From Gallionella sp. (GTDB lineage Bacteria; Pseudomonadota; Gammaproteobacteria; Burkholderiales; Gallionellaceae): 32,057 nucleotides of DNA. The position numbers and the translations under genes were made by a program. This document shows, one piece after another, positions 22,128-31,538 of this stretch. Each line of letters opens with the position of its first letter. Positions within the stretch are counted from its first letter, which is position 1. Under the pieces are notes generated by a model. The model was not told the DNA's origin and made no database searches. It saw only the letters and a program-made list of their open reading frames with translations. The DNA lies in the NCBI GenBank assembly GCA_027311105.1, contig DAICZN010000111.1:1-32057 (forward strand), written 5' to 3'.

Positions 22128-22399
22128 GGTTGTTGTTGTTCTGGGTTTATGCGTTAGTGTCCGTGATTTTAGCATTCCCGATTATTCCGCAGTTGTTCAA
22201 ATTGGAACGGGCGCGGAACAGAAGCACCGGAACGTGAAGCTCCATCGGTGCCGGATCATCCAGGCAATCAACGGGCCGGATTTTGCTTGTGCGGATAGAT
22301 CGTGCAGGCCCGGTTGCAAGCGGGCGGTGGTGCATGGCCGGCATTCCGGGTTGTGCGGTGCGCTGAAAATGCATCAAGCCAATGTCCCCGGATTTATCC

Positions 22400-22422
22400 T
22401 GTAATTTTCTCTTGTAATTTTC
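22400..22422. repeat. Tandem direct repeat TGTAATTTTC-TCT-TGTAATTTTC
   Basis: Two identical 10-mers at 22400-22409 and 22413-22422. Confidence 0.7.
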
Positions 22423-22428
22423 CAAAGT

Positions 22429-22448
22429 CGGCATCAACATTGATGCCG
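22429..22448. promoter_or_regulatory. Palindromic candidate operator or 5'UTR hairpin
   Basis: CGGCATCAA-CA-TTGATGCCG, perfect 9-bp arms, 26 bp upstream of the lipoprotein ATG. Confidence 0.5.
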
Positions 22449-22474
22449 GTACCCAAATTTCAGCAGGAGGAATC

Positions 22475-22813
22475 ATGACAGGAATTTCACGTATGGCCGC
22501 AATTTTATTTGCCGTGGCATTGCTTGGTGCCTGCAGCTCGGTCAAGCTGGGCAGGGATTTTGACGTGAGCCTATTCACATCCAGGATAGAGCAGGGTGTC
22601 ACCACCCAGGATCAGGTTCGCTCCTGGCTGGGTGAGCCCGCCAGCGTGGGGGTCAGCCTGGCCACCGACGGTGAGCGCTTTGACGAATGGTCCTATTATT
22701 TTGCCGAAGGCAGGCTGCATAATCTGAGCACGGCCAAAATTAAAATCCTGCAGGTCAAGTTTGACAAGCAGGGCAAGGTACGCAGCTATGACTGGTCTGC
22801 GTCCAAGCAGTAA
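22475..22813 (+). CDS. Small BamE/SmpA-OmlA-like lipoprotein
   Basis: Lipobox LLGACSS; FTSRIEQGVTTQDQVRSWLGEPASVGV resembles the BamE-type fold motif; GGAGG RBS. Confidence 0.7.
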   Translation: MTGISRMAAILFAVALLGACSSVKLGRDFDVSLFTSRIEQGVTTQDQVRSWLGEPASVGVSLATDGERFDEWSYYFAEGRLHNLSTAKIKILQVKFDKQGKVRSYDWSASKQ

Positions 22814-22852
22814 ATATTGCACGGGTGATATGTCTTGGCCCGGGGAGGAGAC

Positions 22853-23431
22853 ATGGGGAAGGGCCGCCTGGAAGCTTTCAGCGATGGCGTGATCGCGGTC
22901 ATCATCACCATCATGGTGCTGGAGATGAAAGTGCCGCATGGTTCGGACTGGCAGGCGTTGCAACCGTTGCTGCCGGTGTTCCTGAGTTATGTGCTCAGTT
23001 TCATTTATCTCGGCATCTACTGGAATAACCATCATCATATGCTGCACACGGTGCAACGCGTCAGCGGCGGCATCCTTTGGGCGAATCTGCATTTGTTGTT
23101 CTGGCTATCGCTGGTACCATTCGTGACCGGCTGGATGGGCGAGAATAATTTTGCCGCGTTACCCACATCCCTATATGGGGTGGTGCTGCTCATGGCGGCG
23201 CTGGCTTACTGGATATTGCAGAATAGCATCATCTCGGTTAACGGCGGCAATGCCGCGCTGCTCGCCAAAGCTGTGGGGCATGACCGCAAGGGTAAGATTT
23301 CGCCATTGCTGTATGCGATCGCGATACCGGTGGCGTTCTGGAGCCAGTGGCTGGCGGGGGCGTTATACGTAGCGGTTGCTGTCATGTGGCTGATCCCCGA
23401 CAAGCGCATCGAGCGCGTCATGACCGAATGA
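22853..23431 (+). CDS. TMEM175/DUF1211-family integral membrane protein (start set at ATG 22853)
   Basis: MGKGRLEAFSDGVIAVIITIMVLEMKVP FSDGV(I/F)A signature; IYWNNHHHMLHTVQRVSGGILWANLHLLFWLSLVPF; GGAGGAG RBS. Confidence 0.85.
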   Translation: MGKGRLEAFSDGVIAVIITIMVLEMKVPHGSDWQALQPLLPVFLSYVLSFIYLGIYWNNHHHMLHTVQRVSGGILWANLHLLFWLSLVPFVTGWMGENNFAALPTSLYGVVLLMAALAYWILQNSIISVNGGNAALLAKAVGHDRKGKISPLLYAIAIPVAFWSQWLAGALYVAVAVMWLIPDKRIERVMTE

Positions 23432-23548
23432 AATCGTGTTGATCTCCATGCCGGGTTGAGCTCGCTGCAATTTTATTGACGGCAAGTTGTGGCTAGTGTG
23501 CTCGTGCAGAGTTATGGCGGATAATGTGCTGACTTGGTGAATTAGCGG

Positions 23549-24205
23549 ATGTTTTGCATGCTCATCAGAACCCGGAGAAACTCGAAATTGGTGAATTATC
23601 TACTCAAGCCCCTGGGCTATTTGATGGCACTGGCCTTGTTGCTTTCTGCCTGCACGACCACACGCCTGAATTCGGTCTGGAAAGACCCGTCCTATAACAC
23701 GCGGCCCACCGAGATCATGGTCATCGGGGTGGTCAAGAGTCCGCTCGCCAGGAGAGTTTTCGAGGATGAATTTGTCGCGCAGCTGGAGGCGCGCGGCACA
23801 GCGGCGATCGCAAGCTATACTGTCCTGCCCGAACTGCAACCAGATAACCGCAAGGCCATCGCGGCCCAGGTAAAGGAGCTGGGGGCCGACGCTATCCTGA
23901 TTACCAGGCTGGTCAGCAAAAAGATCGTGCGCACCTACGTGCCGGCAACCCCTTATTTCCCGCCTTACTACAACTCGTGGCCCGATTATTACGGGTATGG
24001 CTACCAGTATATGTACTCGCCCGGCTATATGGCCGAAAATGAATACGCGATCATGGAGACCAATCTGTACCAGGCCGGAACCGACAAGCTGATCTGGGCG
24101 GCCTCTGCCGAAACAGGCCTGAGCGATTTGAACGAGGGTCTCACCCGGGGTTATATCAAGGTCATGGTGAGGAATATGATAAGGCTGGGCTTGCTGGACA
24201 AATAA
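23549..24205 (+). CDS. Conserved lipoprotein of unknown function with Tyr/Pro-rich segment (start uncertain)
   Basis: Signal peptide with lipobox LLSACTTT; YVPATPYFPPYYNSWPDYYGYGYQYMYSPGY. Confidence 0.7.
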   Translation: MFCMLIRTRRNSKLVNYLLKPLGYLMALALLLSACTTTRLNSVWKDPSYNTRPTEIMVIGVVKSPLARRVFEDEFVAQLEARGTAAIASYTVLPELQPDNRKAIAAQVKELGADAILITRLVSKKIVRTYVPATPYFPPYYNSWPDYYGYGYQYMYSPGYMAENEYAIMETNLYQAGTDKLIWAASAETGLSDLNEGLTRGYIKVMVRNMIRLGLLDK

Positions 24206-24287
24206 CCCGGCTCCCATTTCCCGGCAGCTAATGTCCTGTTGCCCGGATGCAGGAACCCCGGGCGTATCGAACCAATAAAAGGCTGGC

Positions 24288-25646
24288 ATGGCAAAAGCAA
24301 AAACGATTTATTCCTGCACCGAATGCGGCGGACAGGTGGCGAAGTGGCAGGGGCAGTGTCCGCATTGTGAAGCATGGAACACGCTTGTCGAGAGCGTCGC
24401 CGAGATTGCGCCAGGCGGCAAGAACCGTTTCAGCGCGCTGACCGCAACAGGCAGGGTGCAGATGCTATCCGAGGTGGAAGCGGCAGAAGTGCCGCGCACG
24501 CCGAGCGGCATAGCGGAATTCGACCGGGTGCTCGGCGGCGGGCTGGTGCAGGGGGCGGTGGTGCTGATCGGCGGCGATCCTGGCATCGGCAAGTCCACCC
24601 TGCTGCTCCAGGTGCTGGCGCACCTGTCCCGGCAACAGAAAACACTGTATGTGAGCGGGGAAGAATCCGCACAGCAGATTGCCCTGCGCGCAAAACGATT
24701 GTCGCTGGATGCAAGCAGCCTGCGCCTGTTGGCGGAGATCCAGCTGGAAAAGATCCAGGCCGCCATTGCGCACGACAAACCGGACGTGGTGGTGATCGAC
24801 TCCATACAGACGGTTTATTCCGAGCAGCTCACTTCGGCGCCGGGCTCGGTGGCCCAGGTGCGCGAATGCGCCGCGCAGCTCACGCGCGTAGCCAAGAGCA
24901 GCAACATCACCATCATCCTGGTCGGCCACGTGACCAAGGAAGGCGCGCTGGCCGGCCCGCGCGTGCTGGAACACATCGTCTACACGGTGCTGTATTTCGA
25001 GGGCGACACCCATTCCAGCTTCCGCCTGATACGCGCGTTCAAGAACCGCTTTGGCGCGGTCAACGAACTGGGCGTGTTTGCGATGACCGAAAAGGGCCTG
25101 CGCGAGGTGAGCAACCCCTCGGCGCTGTTTTTGTCGCAGCACGGCGAACCGGTCGCCGGCTCCTGCGTGATGGTCACACAGGAAGGCACGCGACCCTTGC
25201 TGGTGGAGATCCAGGCGCTGCTCGACGAAGCCCACTCGCCGAACGTGCGGCGGCTGTCGCTGGGGCTGGAACAGAATCGCCTGGCGATGCTGCTCGCGGT
25301 GCTGCACCGCCACGCGGGCATTGCGTGTTACGACCAGGACGTGTTCATCAATGCGGTGGGCGGCGTGAAGATCACCGAGCCGGGGGCGGATCTCGCGGTG
25401 ATCCTTGCGATGGTCTCCAGCCTGCGCAACAAACCGCTGCCGGCAAAGCTGGTGGTGTTCGGCGAAGTCGGTCTGGCGGGCGAAGTGCGTCCCGTGCAGC
25501 GCGGCCAGGAACGTTTGCGCGAAGCCGCCAAGCTGGGGTTCACGCAGGCCATCATTCCCAGGGCCAACGCACCCAGGCAAAAGATTCCGGGCATGGAAAT
25601 CATCGCCGTGGACAGGGTTGAACAGGCGGTGGACAGGATGCGGTGA
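24288..25646 (+). CDS. radA: DNA repair protein RadA/Sms
   Basis: CTECGGQVAKWQGQCPHC zinc finger, GGDPGIGKSTLLLQ Walker A, FKNRFGAVNELGVF KNRFG motif, C-terminal Lon-like domain. Confidence 0.96.
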   Translation: MAKAKTIYSCTECGGQVAKWQGQCPHCEAWNTLVESVAEIAPGGKNRFSALTATGRVQMLSEVEAAEVPRTPSGIAEFDRVLGGGLVQGAVVLIGGDPGIGKSTLLLQVLAHLSRQQKTLYVSGEESAQQIALRAKRLSLDASSLRLLAEIQLEKIQAAIAHDKPDVVVIDSIQTVYSEQLTSAPGSVAQVRECAAQLTRVAKSSNITIILVGHVTKEGALAGPRVLEHIVYTVLYFEGDTHSSFRLIRAFKNRFGAVNELGVFAMTEKGLREVSNPSALFLSQHGEPVAGSCVMVTQEGTRPLLVEIQALLDEAHSPNVRRLSLGLEQNRLAMLLAVLHRHAGIACYDQDVFINAVGGVKITEPGADLAVILAMVSSLRNKPLPAKLVVFGEVGLAGEVRPVQRGQERLREAAKLGFTQAIIPRANAPRQKIPGMEIIAVDRVEQAVDRMR

Positions 25647-25804
25647 GGATTTTTATTGGCCACTCGCTTCCGGCCGGCAAGCGGGAAAGCGGCAACCAGA
25701 TGGAAATCATTTGGAGCAAGCCGGCTTAGTTCGTTGTTGTGCTGCTTGTTGTATCGCGTTAAAGTGCGGCTGCACAAAAAAACAAATTCGGAGATACAGC
25801 GACC

Positions 25805-28240
25805 ATGGCATTAACCGTATTAATTTCACTGGCGATATGCGTCATGCTGGCGTTTTACCGCGCCTCGATTACCAGCTGGGTGCTGGCGGCGTTGGTAATC
25901 GTGCCGGTGGTTTCGATACAGGCAAGTTTTTCGGACTATGTGCTGATTCCGGTGGGCATTGCCCTGCTGTTGTTTATCGTGCTGTTCGGGATACCCTACG
26001 TGCGCCGCAATGTGGTGAGCGGCGCATTGCTTAAAATCTTCCGCAACATCCTGCCGCAGATTTCCGCCACGGAACAGGAGGCGATCGATGCCGGAACCGT
26101 GGGATGGGAAGGCGAGTTGTTCAGCGGCAACCCGGACTGGGACAAATTGATGGCCTTCCCGAAGTGCGGATTGAGTGCCACGGAACAGGCCTTTCTCGAC
26201 AATGAGGTCGAGCAGTTGTGCGCCATGCTGGACGATTGGGACATCACGCATAACCGCGCCGATCTGCCCCCCGAGGTCTGGCAGTACATCAAGGACAAGG
26301 GTTTCTTCGGCATGATCATACCCAGGCACTATGGCGGGCTGGAATTTTCCGCGCAGGCGCATTCCGCGGTGGTGTGCAAAGTGGCTTCGCGCAGCGGCAC
26401 GGGCGCAGTCACGGTGATGGTGCCCAATTCACTGGGGCCGGCCGAACTGTTGCTGCACTACGGCACGGAACAGCAAAAGGAAAAATACCTGCGCCGTTTG
26501 GCCCGCGGTCTGGAAGTGCCCTGCTTCGCGCTTACCGGCCCGTTCGCGGGTTCCGATGCCGGCGCGATCCCCGATTATGGCGTGGTTTGCCACGGGGAAT
26601 TTGCCGGGCAGCAGAACGTGCTGGGGATGCGCCTGACCTGGGAGAAACGCTATATCACGCTGGCGCCGGCAGCCACGCTGCTCGGCCTGGCGTTCAAATT
26701 GTATGACCCGGAACACCTGCTGGGAGGCGAAGCCGACCGCGGCATCACGCTCGCGCTGATACCCACCGACACCCCGGGGGTGCAGATCGGGCGCCGGCAT
26801 TTCCCGCTGAATTCCGCTTTCCTGAACGGCCCGACGCAGGGCAAGGATGTGTTCATCCCGATGGAGTACATCATCGGCGGCACCTCGCGCGTGGGCCAGG
26901 GCTGGCGCATGCTGATGGAGTGCCTGGCTGCGGGCCGTTCGATCTCATTGCCCGCCAGCAGCGTGGGCGGCATGAAACTGGTCGCGCGCACCAGCGGGGC
27001 CTATGGCCGGGTGCGCAAGCAGTTCAAGGTGCCGATAGGCAAATTCGAGGGAGTGGAAGAACCCCTGGCGCGTATCGGGGCCCACACCTACATGGTGGAC
27101 GCGGCACGCCGCTTTACCGCCCTGGCGCTGGACATGGGCGGCAAGCCATCGGTGATCTCGGCGATCATCAAATATCATTCCACGGAGCGTTGCCGCATCG
27201 TCATCAACGACGCGATGGATGTCCACGGCGGCAAGGGTATCAGCCTCGGGCCGGACAATTATCTGGGCCGTTTCTACCAGCAGATGCCGGTCGCCATCAC
27301 TGTGGAAGGCGCGAACATCCTGACCCGCACACTGATGATCTTCGGCCAGGGGGCGATTCGCTCCCATCCCTATGTCCTGAAAGAAATTGCTGCGGTGCAT
27401 GATCATGACCGCCAGCGCGCCCTGCACCAGTTCGACGAGGCGCTGTTCGGGCATATCACCTTTGCATTGAGCAATGCGGCGCGCAGCCTGGTGTTCGGGT
27501 TAACCGGCGGGCGTGGCATAGCAGCGCCAGAGGGCCTGGAAACCCGCCGCTATTACCAGCACCTGACGCGTTTCTCGGCGGCTTTTGCCTTCAGCGCGGA
27601 TGTGGCGATGGCGGCGCTGGGCGGCTCGCTGAAGCGCCGCGAGAAAATCTCCGCACGGCTCGGCGATGTATTGAGCCTGATGTATTTGTGCTCTTCGGCA
27701 TTGAAATGTTTTGAAGATGACGGCCGTCAGGCAGAAGATCTGCCGTTGCTGGACTGGTCCATGCAGGACGCGCTGTACAAGATCCAGCAGGCATTCGATG
27801 GCGTGATCGAGAATTTTCCGAATGCCTGGGTACGGGGCTTGTTAAGCGTCCTGGTTTTCCCGCTGGGTAAAGGTTTGTCTGCGCCGTCCGATCACCTCGG
27901 ACACCAGATCGCCACGCTGTTGATGAAGCCCGGCGATGCGCGCGATCGTTTGACCGGGGGGATCTACGTTCCCGAGGATGAACAGGATCCTGTGGGTGCG
28001 CTGGAAGCAGCCCTGGCCAGCACACTGGCCAGCGAACCTTTGCTCGCCAGCCTGGAAGAAGCGCGCAAGGCGGGCAAACTAAAGGCGCTGGAGGAGCCGT
28101 TGCGCATCGCCGAAGCACGCGATCTGGGCATCATTACCCCGGAACAGGCCTTGCAATTGGAAAGGGACTACGCGCTGCGCCGCAAGGTCATCATGGTGGA
28201 TGATTTTGCGCCTGAGCAGTTGCGGGCGGCACGGGTATAA
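25805..28240 (+). CDS. fadE: FadE-type acyl-CoA dehydrogenase with N-terminal membrane anchor
   Basis: Close match in remembered FadE segments: RFPEAIDAG-like start, ADLPPEVWQYIKDKGFFGMIIPRHYGGLEFSA, GMRLTWEKRYITLAP, GRRHFPLN...NGPTQGKDVFIPMEYIIGG, ITVEGANILTRTLMIFGQGAIR. Confidence 0.94.
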   Translation: MALTVLISLAICVMLAFYRASITSWVLAALVIVPVVSIQASFSDYVLIPVGIALLLFIVLFGIPYVRRNVVSGALLKIFRNILPQISATEQEAIDAGTVGWEGELFSGNPDWDKLMAFPKCGLSATEQAFLDNEVEQLCAMLDDWDITHNRADLPPEVWQYIKDKGFFGMIIPRHYGGLEFSAQAHSAVVCKVASRSGTGAVTVMVPNSLGPAELLLHYGTEQQKEKYLRRLARGLEVPCFALTGPFAGSDAGAIPDYGVVCHGEFAGQQNVLGMRLTWEKRYITLAPAATLLGLAFKLYDPEHLLGGEADRGITLALIPTDTPGVQIGRRHFPLNSAFLNGPTQGKDVFIPMEYIIGGTSRVGQGWRMLMECLAAGRSISLPASSVGGMKLVARTSGAYGRVRKQFKVPIGKFEGVEEPLARIGAHTYMVDAARRFTALALDMGGKPSVISAIIKYHSTERCRIVINDAMDVHGGKGISLGPDNYLGRFYQQMPVAITVEGANILTRTLMIFGQGAIRSHPYVLKEIAAVHDHDRQRALHQFDEALFGHITFALSNAARSLVFGLTGGRGIAAPEGLETRRYYQHLTRFSAAFAFSADVAMAALGGSLKRREKISARLGDVLSLMYLCSSALKCFEDDGRQAEDLPLLDWSMQDALYKIQQAFDGVIENFPNAWVRGLLSVLVFPLGKGLSAPSDHLGHQIATLLMKPGDARDRLTGGIYVPEDEQDPVGALEAALASTLASEPLLASLEEARKAGKLKALEEPLRIAEARDLGIITPEQALQLERDYALRRKVIMVDDFAPEQLRAARV

Positions 28241-28311
28241 AAGCATTCCGACGATAAAAACTCTCGTTCTCCGGGACAATGTATGGGCAAATTTTGAAAG
28301 AGATTCCGGGA

Positions 28312-29148
28312 ATGAACGATCTGCATGGCAAAGTCATTTTGATTACCGGCTCCACCCGCGGAATCGGGCGGGAGATCGCGCTGCGTTGCGCGCGCGATGG
28401 CGCGAAGGTGGTGATCACCGGAAAGACGGCAACGGCGCATGCCAAATTGCCGGGCACGATACATACGGTTGCCGATGAGGTGGTGCAAGCCGGCGGCCAG
28501 GCGCTGGCGATCCAGCTGGATGTGCGCGACGAGCTGGCGATCAAGTCTGCGGTGGAACAGGTGGTGGGGCATTTCGGCGGTATCGATGTGCTGGTCAATA
28601 ACGCCAGCGCCATCAGCATGACCACCACACTGGAAACGACACCGAAGCGGCTCGACCTGATGTGGGACGTGAACATGCGCGCGACTTTTCTGGTTTCGCA
28701 GGCCTGTATTCCCCACCTCAAACGCGCGGCCAATCCGCACATTCTTACCCTGTCGCCGCCGCTCAACCTGGATGCCAAATGGTTTGCCCCGCATCTGGCT
28801 TATACGATCTCGAAATATGGCATGAGCCTGTGCACGCTCGGCCTGGCGCGGGAATTCGCCGCCGATGGCGGCGGGGCCGGGGGGATAGGGGTGAACTGCC
28901 TGTGGCCGCGCACCACCATCGCCACTGCCGCCATCGAGTTCAATTTTCCGGCAGCGGTGCTGCGCGCTTCGCGCCTTCCCGCCATCATGGCGGATGCGGC
29001 GCACGCGATCCTGACGCGCGACAGCCGCACCTGCAGCGGGAATTTTTTCATCGACGAAGATGTATTGCGCGCAGCCGGGGAGAGCGACTTCGCGCAATAT
29101 GCGGTAGCGCCGGGTACGCCGCTGTTCAACGATTTGTTTCTGGGTTGA
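28312..29148 (+). CDS. Short-chain dehydrogenase/reductase, HSDL2-like (ORF extends to 28279)
   Basis: VILITGSTRGIGREIA Rossmann motif, DVLVNNASA, catalytic Ser (LTLSPPL) and YTISK. Confidence 0.88.
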   Translation: MNDLHGKVILITGSTRGIGREIALRCARDGAKVVITGKTATAHAKLPGTIHTVADEVVQAGGQALAIQLDVRDELAIKSAVEQVVGHFGGIDVLVNNASAISMTTTLETTPKRLDLMWDVNMRATFLVSQACIPHLKRAANPHILTLSPPLNLDAKWFAPHLAYTISKYGMSLCTLGLAREFAADGGGAGGIGVNCLWPRTTIATAAIEFNFPAAVLRASRLPAIMADAAHAILTRDSRTCSGNFFIDEDVLRAAGESDFAQYAVAPGTPLFNDLFLG

Positions 29149-29164
29149 TTCACAGGGGAGTGAA

Positions 29165-30976
29165 ATGCGAGAGAAGCATCGGGATTTGATTACGCCGGAA
29201 CAGGCAGGCACTCTGCACGGCTTGTTTCTGGAACGGGTAAAACGCACACCCGGCAATATCGCCTACCGTTATTTCGACGTGCATCGCGAAGCATGGTTGA
29301 CCCTCACCTGGGCACAGACTTTCGACCAGATGACGCGCTGGCAGGTGGCGTTGCAGCGCGAGGGGCTGATACCGGGCGACCGCGTTGCGCTGATGTTGCG
29401 CAACTGCCCGGAATGGGTGATGTTCGAGCAGGCCGCGATGTCGCTGGGATTGGTGGTGGTGCCGCTGTATACCGTGGACAGGCCGGACAACGTTGCCTAC
29501 ATCATCAATGATGCACAGGTGAAAGTGCTGCTGTTCGAGACTGCCGAGCAGTGGCAGGCGCTGCGCACGGTGCGCGATCAGCTCGGTGGAATCAAGCGCC
29601 TGGTCAGCATCGACAAAATACCGGAAGACAGCGAACCGCGCCTGCAATGCGCGCATGATTGGCTGCCGGCACAGGGCAGGAAGGGCTGGGAACGCGTGCG
29701 CGACCGAGATACGCTGGCCACCATCATTTATACCTCCGGCACCACGTGGAAACCCAAGGGTGTGATGCTGTCGCACTACAATATCCTGTACAACGCCTAT
29801 GAAGCGTTCATGGCGATCAGTTTAAGTTTTGACAGTTCCGACATTTCGTTGTCCTTCCTGCCGCTGTCGCATACTTTCGAACGCACTGTGGGCTATTACA
29901 TGCCGATGATGGCCGGTGAGATGGTGGCCTACGCGCGTTCCATTCCGTTGCTTGCCGAAGACTTGTTGACTATCCGGCCGACCGCGCTGATCGCCGTGCC
30001 GCGCATCTACGAACGCATTTACAACGCGATCCATGCCAAGCTCGAAGAGGGGCCGCCGTTGCGTCGCAAGCTGTTCAAGCTTGCGGTGGATGTGGGCTGG
30101 CACCGCTTCGAGCGCCAACAGGGAAGGGCTGCCTGGCACCCGAAGTTATTGTTGTGGCCGCTGCTGAAACGGCTGGTGGCGGACAAGGTGATGGACAGGC
30201 TGGGGGGCCGTTTGCGGATATCCCTGAGCGGCGGCGCGGCCCTGTCCCCCAAGGTGTCGCGCCTGTTCATCGCGTTCGGCCTGCCGCTGATCCAGGGTTA
30301 TGGCCTGACCGAAACCAGCCCGGTGATCAGCGCAAACCATGTCGACGACAACTATCCCTCCAGCGTGGGCCTGCCCTTGTCCGGCATAGAAGTGCGCATC
30401 GGTGAGCACAACGCGCTGCTGGTGCGCGGCCCGTCCAATATGCTGGGCTATTTGAACAACCCCGCTGCCACGGCCGCGATGATAGACCAGGACGGCTGGC
30501 TGAACACCGGCGATACCGCGCGCATCAGCGAGACAGGGCACATCTACATCACCGGCCGGCTCAAGGAGATCATCGTCATGTCCAATGGCGAAAAGGTGCC
30601 GCCGGCCGACATAGAGGAAGCCATCCTGCGCGACCGCCTGTTCGAACAGGTGATGGTGTACGGCGAGGGACGGCCCAAGCTGGTGGCGCTGGCGGTGGTC
30701 AATCCCGAACAATGGCAGGCATTCGCGCAACAGGTTGGGGTGCGCGCCGACATGCCGGAAGCGCTGCATGACAGCCGTGTCGAGCAGCAGGTTCTGGACC
30801 GCATCGCGGAACAGATCAGGGAATTCCCGGGGTACGCGAATGTGCGCCGCGTGCTGCTGCTGACCGAGCAGTGGAGTATAGAGAACGGCTTGCTGACGCC
30901 CACCCTCAAACTCAAGCGCCCGCAGGTGGCAGCGCGTTACGCCGAACAGATCGAACAACTTTATGAAGGACGTTAA
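29165..30976 (+). CDS. Long-chain acyl-CoA synthetase (AMP-binding, FadD-like), with atypical P-loop
   Basis: IIYTSGTTWKPKGVMLSHYNI, YGLTETSPVISANH, LNTGDTARISETGHIYITGRLKEIIVMSNGEKVPPADIE. Confidence 0.92.
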   Translation: MREKHRDLITPEQAGTLHGLFLERVKRTPGNIAYRYFDVHREAWLTLTWAQTFDQMTRWQVALQREGLIPGDRVALMLRNCPEWVMFEQAAMSLGLVVVPLYTVDRPDNVAYIINDAQVKVLLFETAEQWQALRTVRDQLGGIKRLVSIDKIPEDSEPRLQCAHDWLPAQGRKGWERVRDRDTLATIIYTSGTTWKPKGVMLSHYNILYNAYEAFMAISLSFDSSDISLSFLPLSHTFERTVGYYMPMMAGEMVAYARSIPLLAEDLLTIRPTALIAVPRIYERIYNAIHAKLEEGPPLRRKLFKLAVDVGWHRFERQQGRAAWHPKLLLWPLLKRLVADKVMDRLGGRLRISLSGGAALSPKVSRLFIAFGLPLIQGYGLTETSPVISANHVDDNYPSSVGLPLSGIEVRIGEHNALLVRGPSNMLGYLNNPAATAAMIDQDGWLNTGDTARISETGHIYITGRLKEIIVMSNGEKVPPADIEEAILRDRLFEQVMVYGEGRPKLVALAVVNPEQWQAFAQQVGVRADMPEALHDSRVEQQVLDRIAEQIREFPGYANVRRVLLLTEQWSIENGLLTPTLKLKRPQVAARYAEQIEQLYEGR

Positions 30977-30978
30977 TC

Positions 30979-31380
30979 TTGGATGACCATCAGCACACCA
31001 CCCTGCCCCAGCGCGAGCCGACCATACGCGTGGTTGCGATGCCCAGCGATTGCAACTTTACCGGCGACGTGTTCGGCGGATGGATCATGGCCCAGGTGGA
31101 TATTGCCGGGAGCATTCCCGCTTTGCATCGCGCCAGGGGCAGGGTGGCCACGGTCGCGGTGAATTCCTTCGTGTTCAAGCAGCCGTTGTTCATGGGCGAC
31201 TTGGTGAGCTTTTATACGAATATCGTCAAGGTCGGGCGCACTTCCATCACGGTGAATGTAGAGGTGTATTCGCAGCGCGATCCGGCCAAACCGGTTTGCG
31301 TCAAGGTCACCGAGGCCACGCTGACCTATGTGGCAGTCGGTGAAGACCGCAAGCCCAGGGTTGTTCCCCCTGAAGAATAG
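30979..31380 (+). CDS. Acyl-CoA thioesterase, YciA-like hotdog fold (TTG start)
   Basis: MPSDCNFTGDVFGGWIMAQVDIAG and VNSFVFKQPLFMGDLVSFYTNIVKVGRTSITVNVEVY. Confidence 0.88.
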   Translation: MDDHQHTTLPQREPTIRVVAMPSDCNFTGDVFGGWIMAQVDIAGSIPALHRARGRVATVAVNSFVFKQPLFMGDLVSFYTNIVKVGRTSITVNVEVYSQRDPAKPVCVKVTEATLTYVAVGEDRKPRVVPPEE

Positions 31381-31538
31381 GCGCATGATCACACGGAGTT
31401 TCCGGGTTGGTTTTTAACCCCGGATCCGGTAATCCGCGCAGTGCAAATTGGAACATCAGGAATAGACGGTTTTTCGCAATTACGGGAATGCCTTGCAGCT
31501 TGCCTGGAATCTTGATCAATCAACCCGGGAGAATTCAA

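Noticed and set aside
22147-22605. 152-aa minus-strand ORF across the emrA/lipoprotein gap
   Set aside because: No motif or RBS support; it overlaps the lipoprotein CDS and the repeat-bearing intergenic region.
31402-31430. Hairpin-rich CCGGGTT...AACCCCGGATCCGG after the thioesterase as a terminator
   Set aside because: The stem has a bulge and no U-tract follows it; not strong enough to call.
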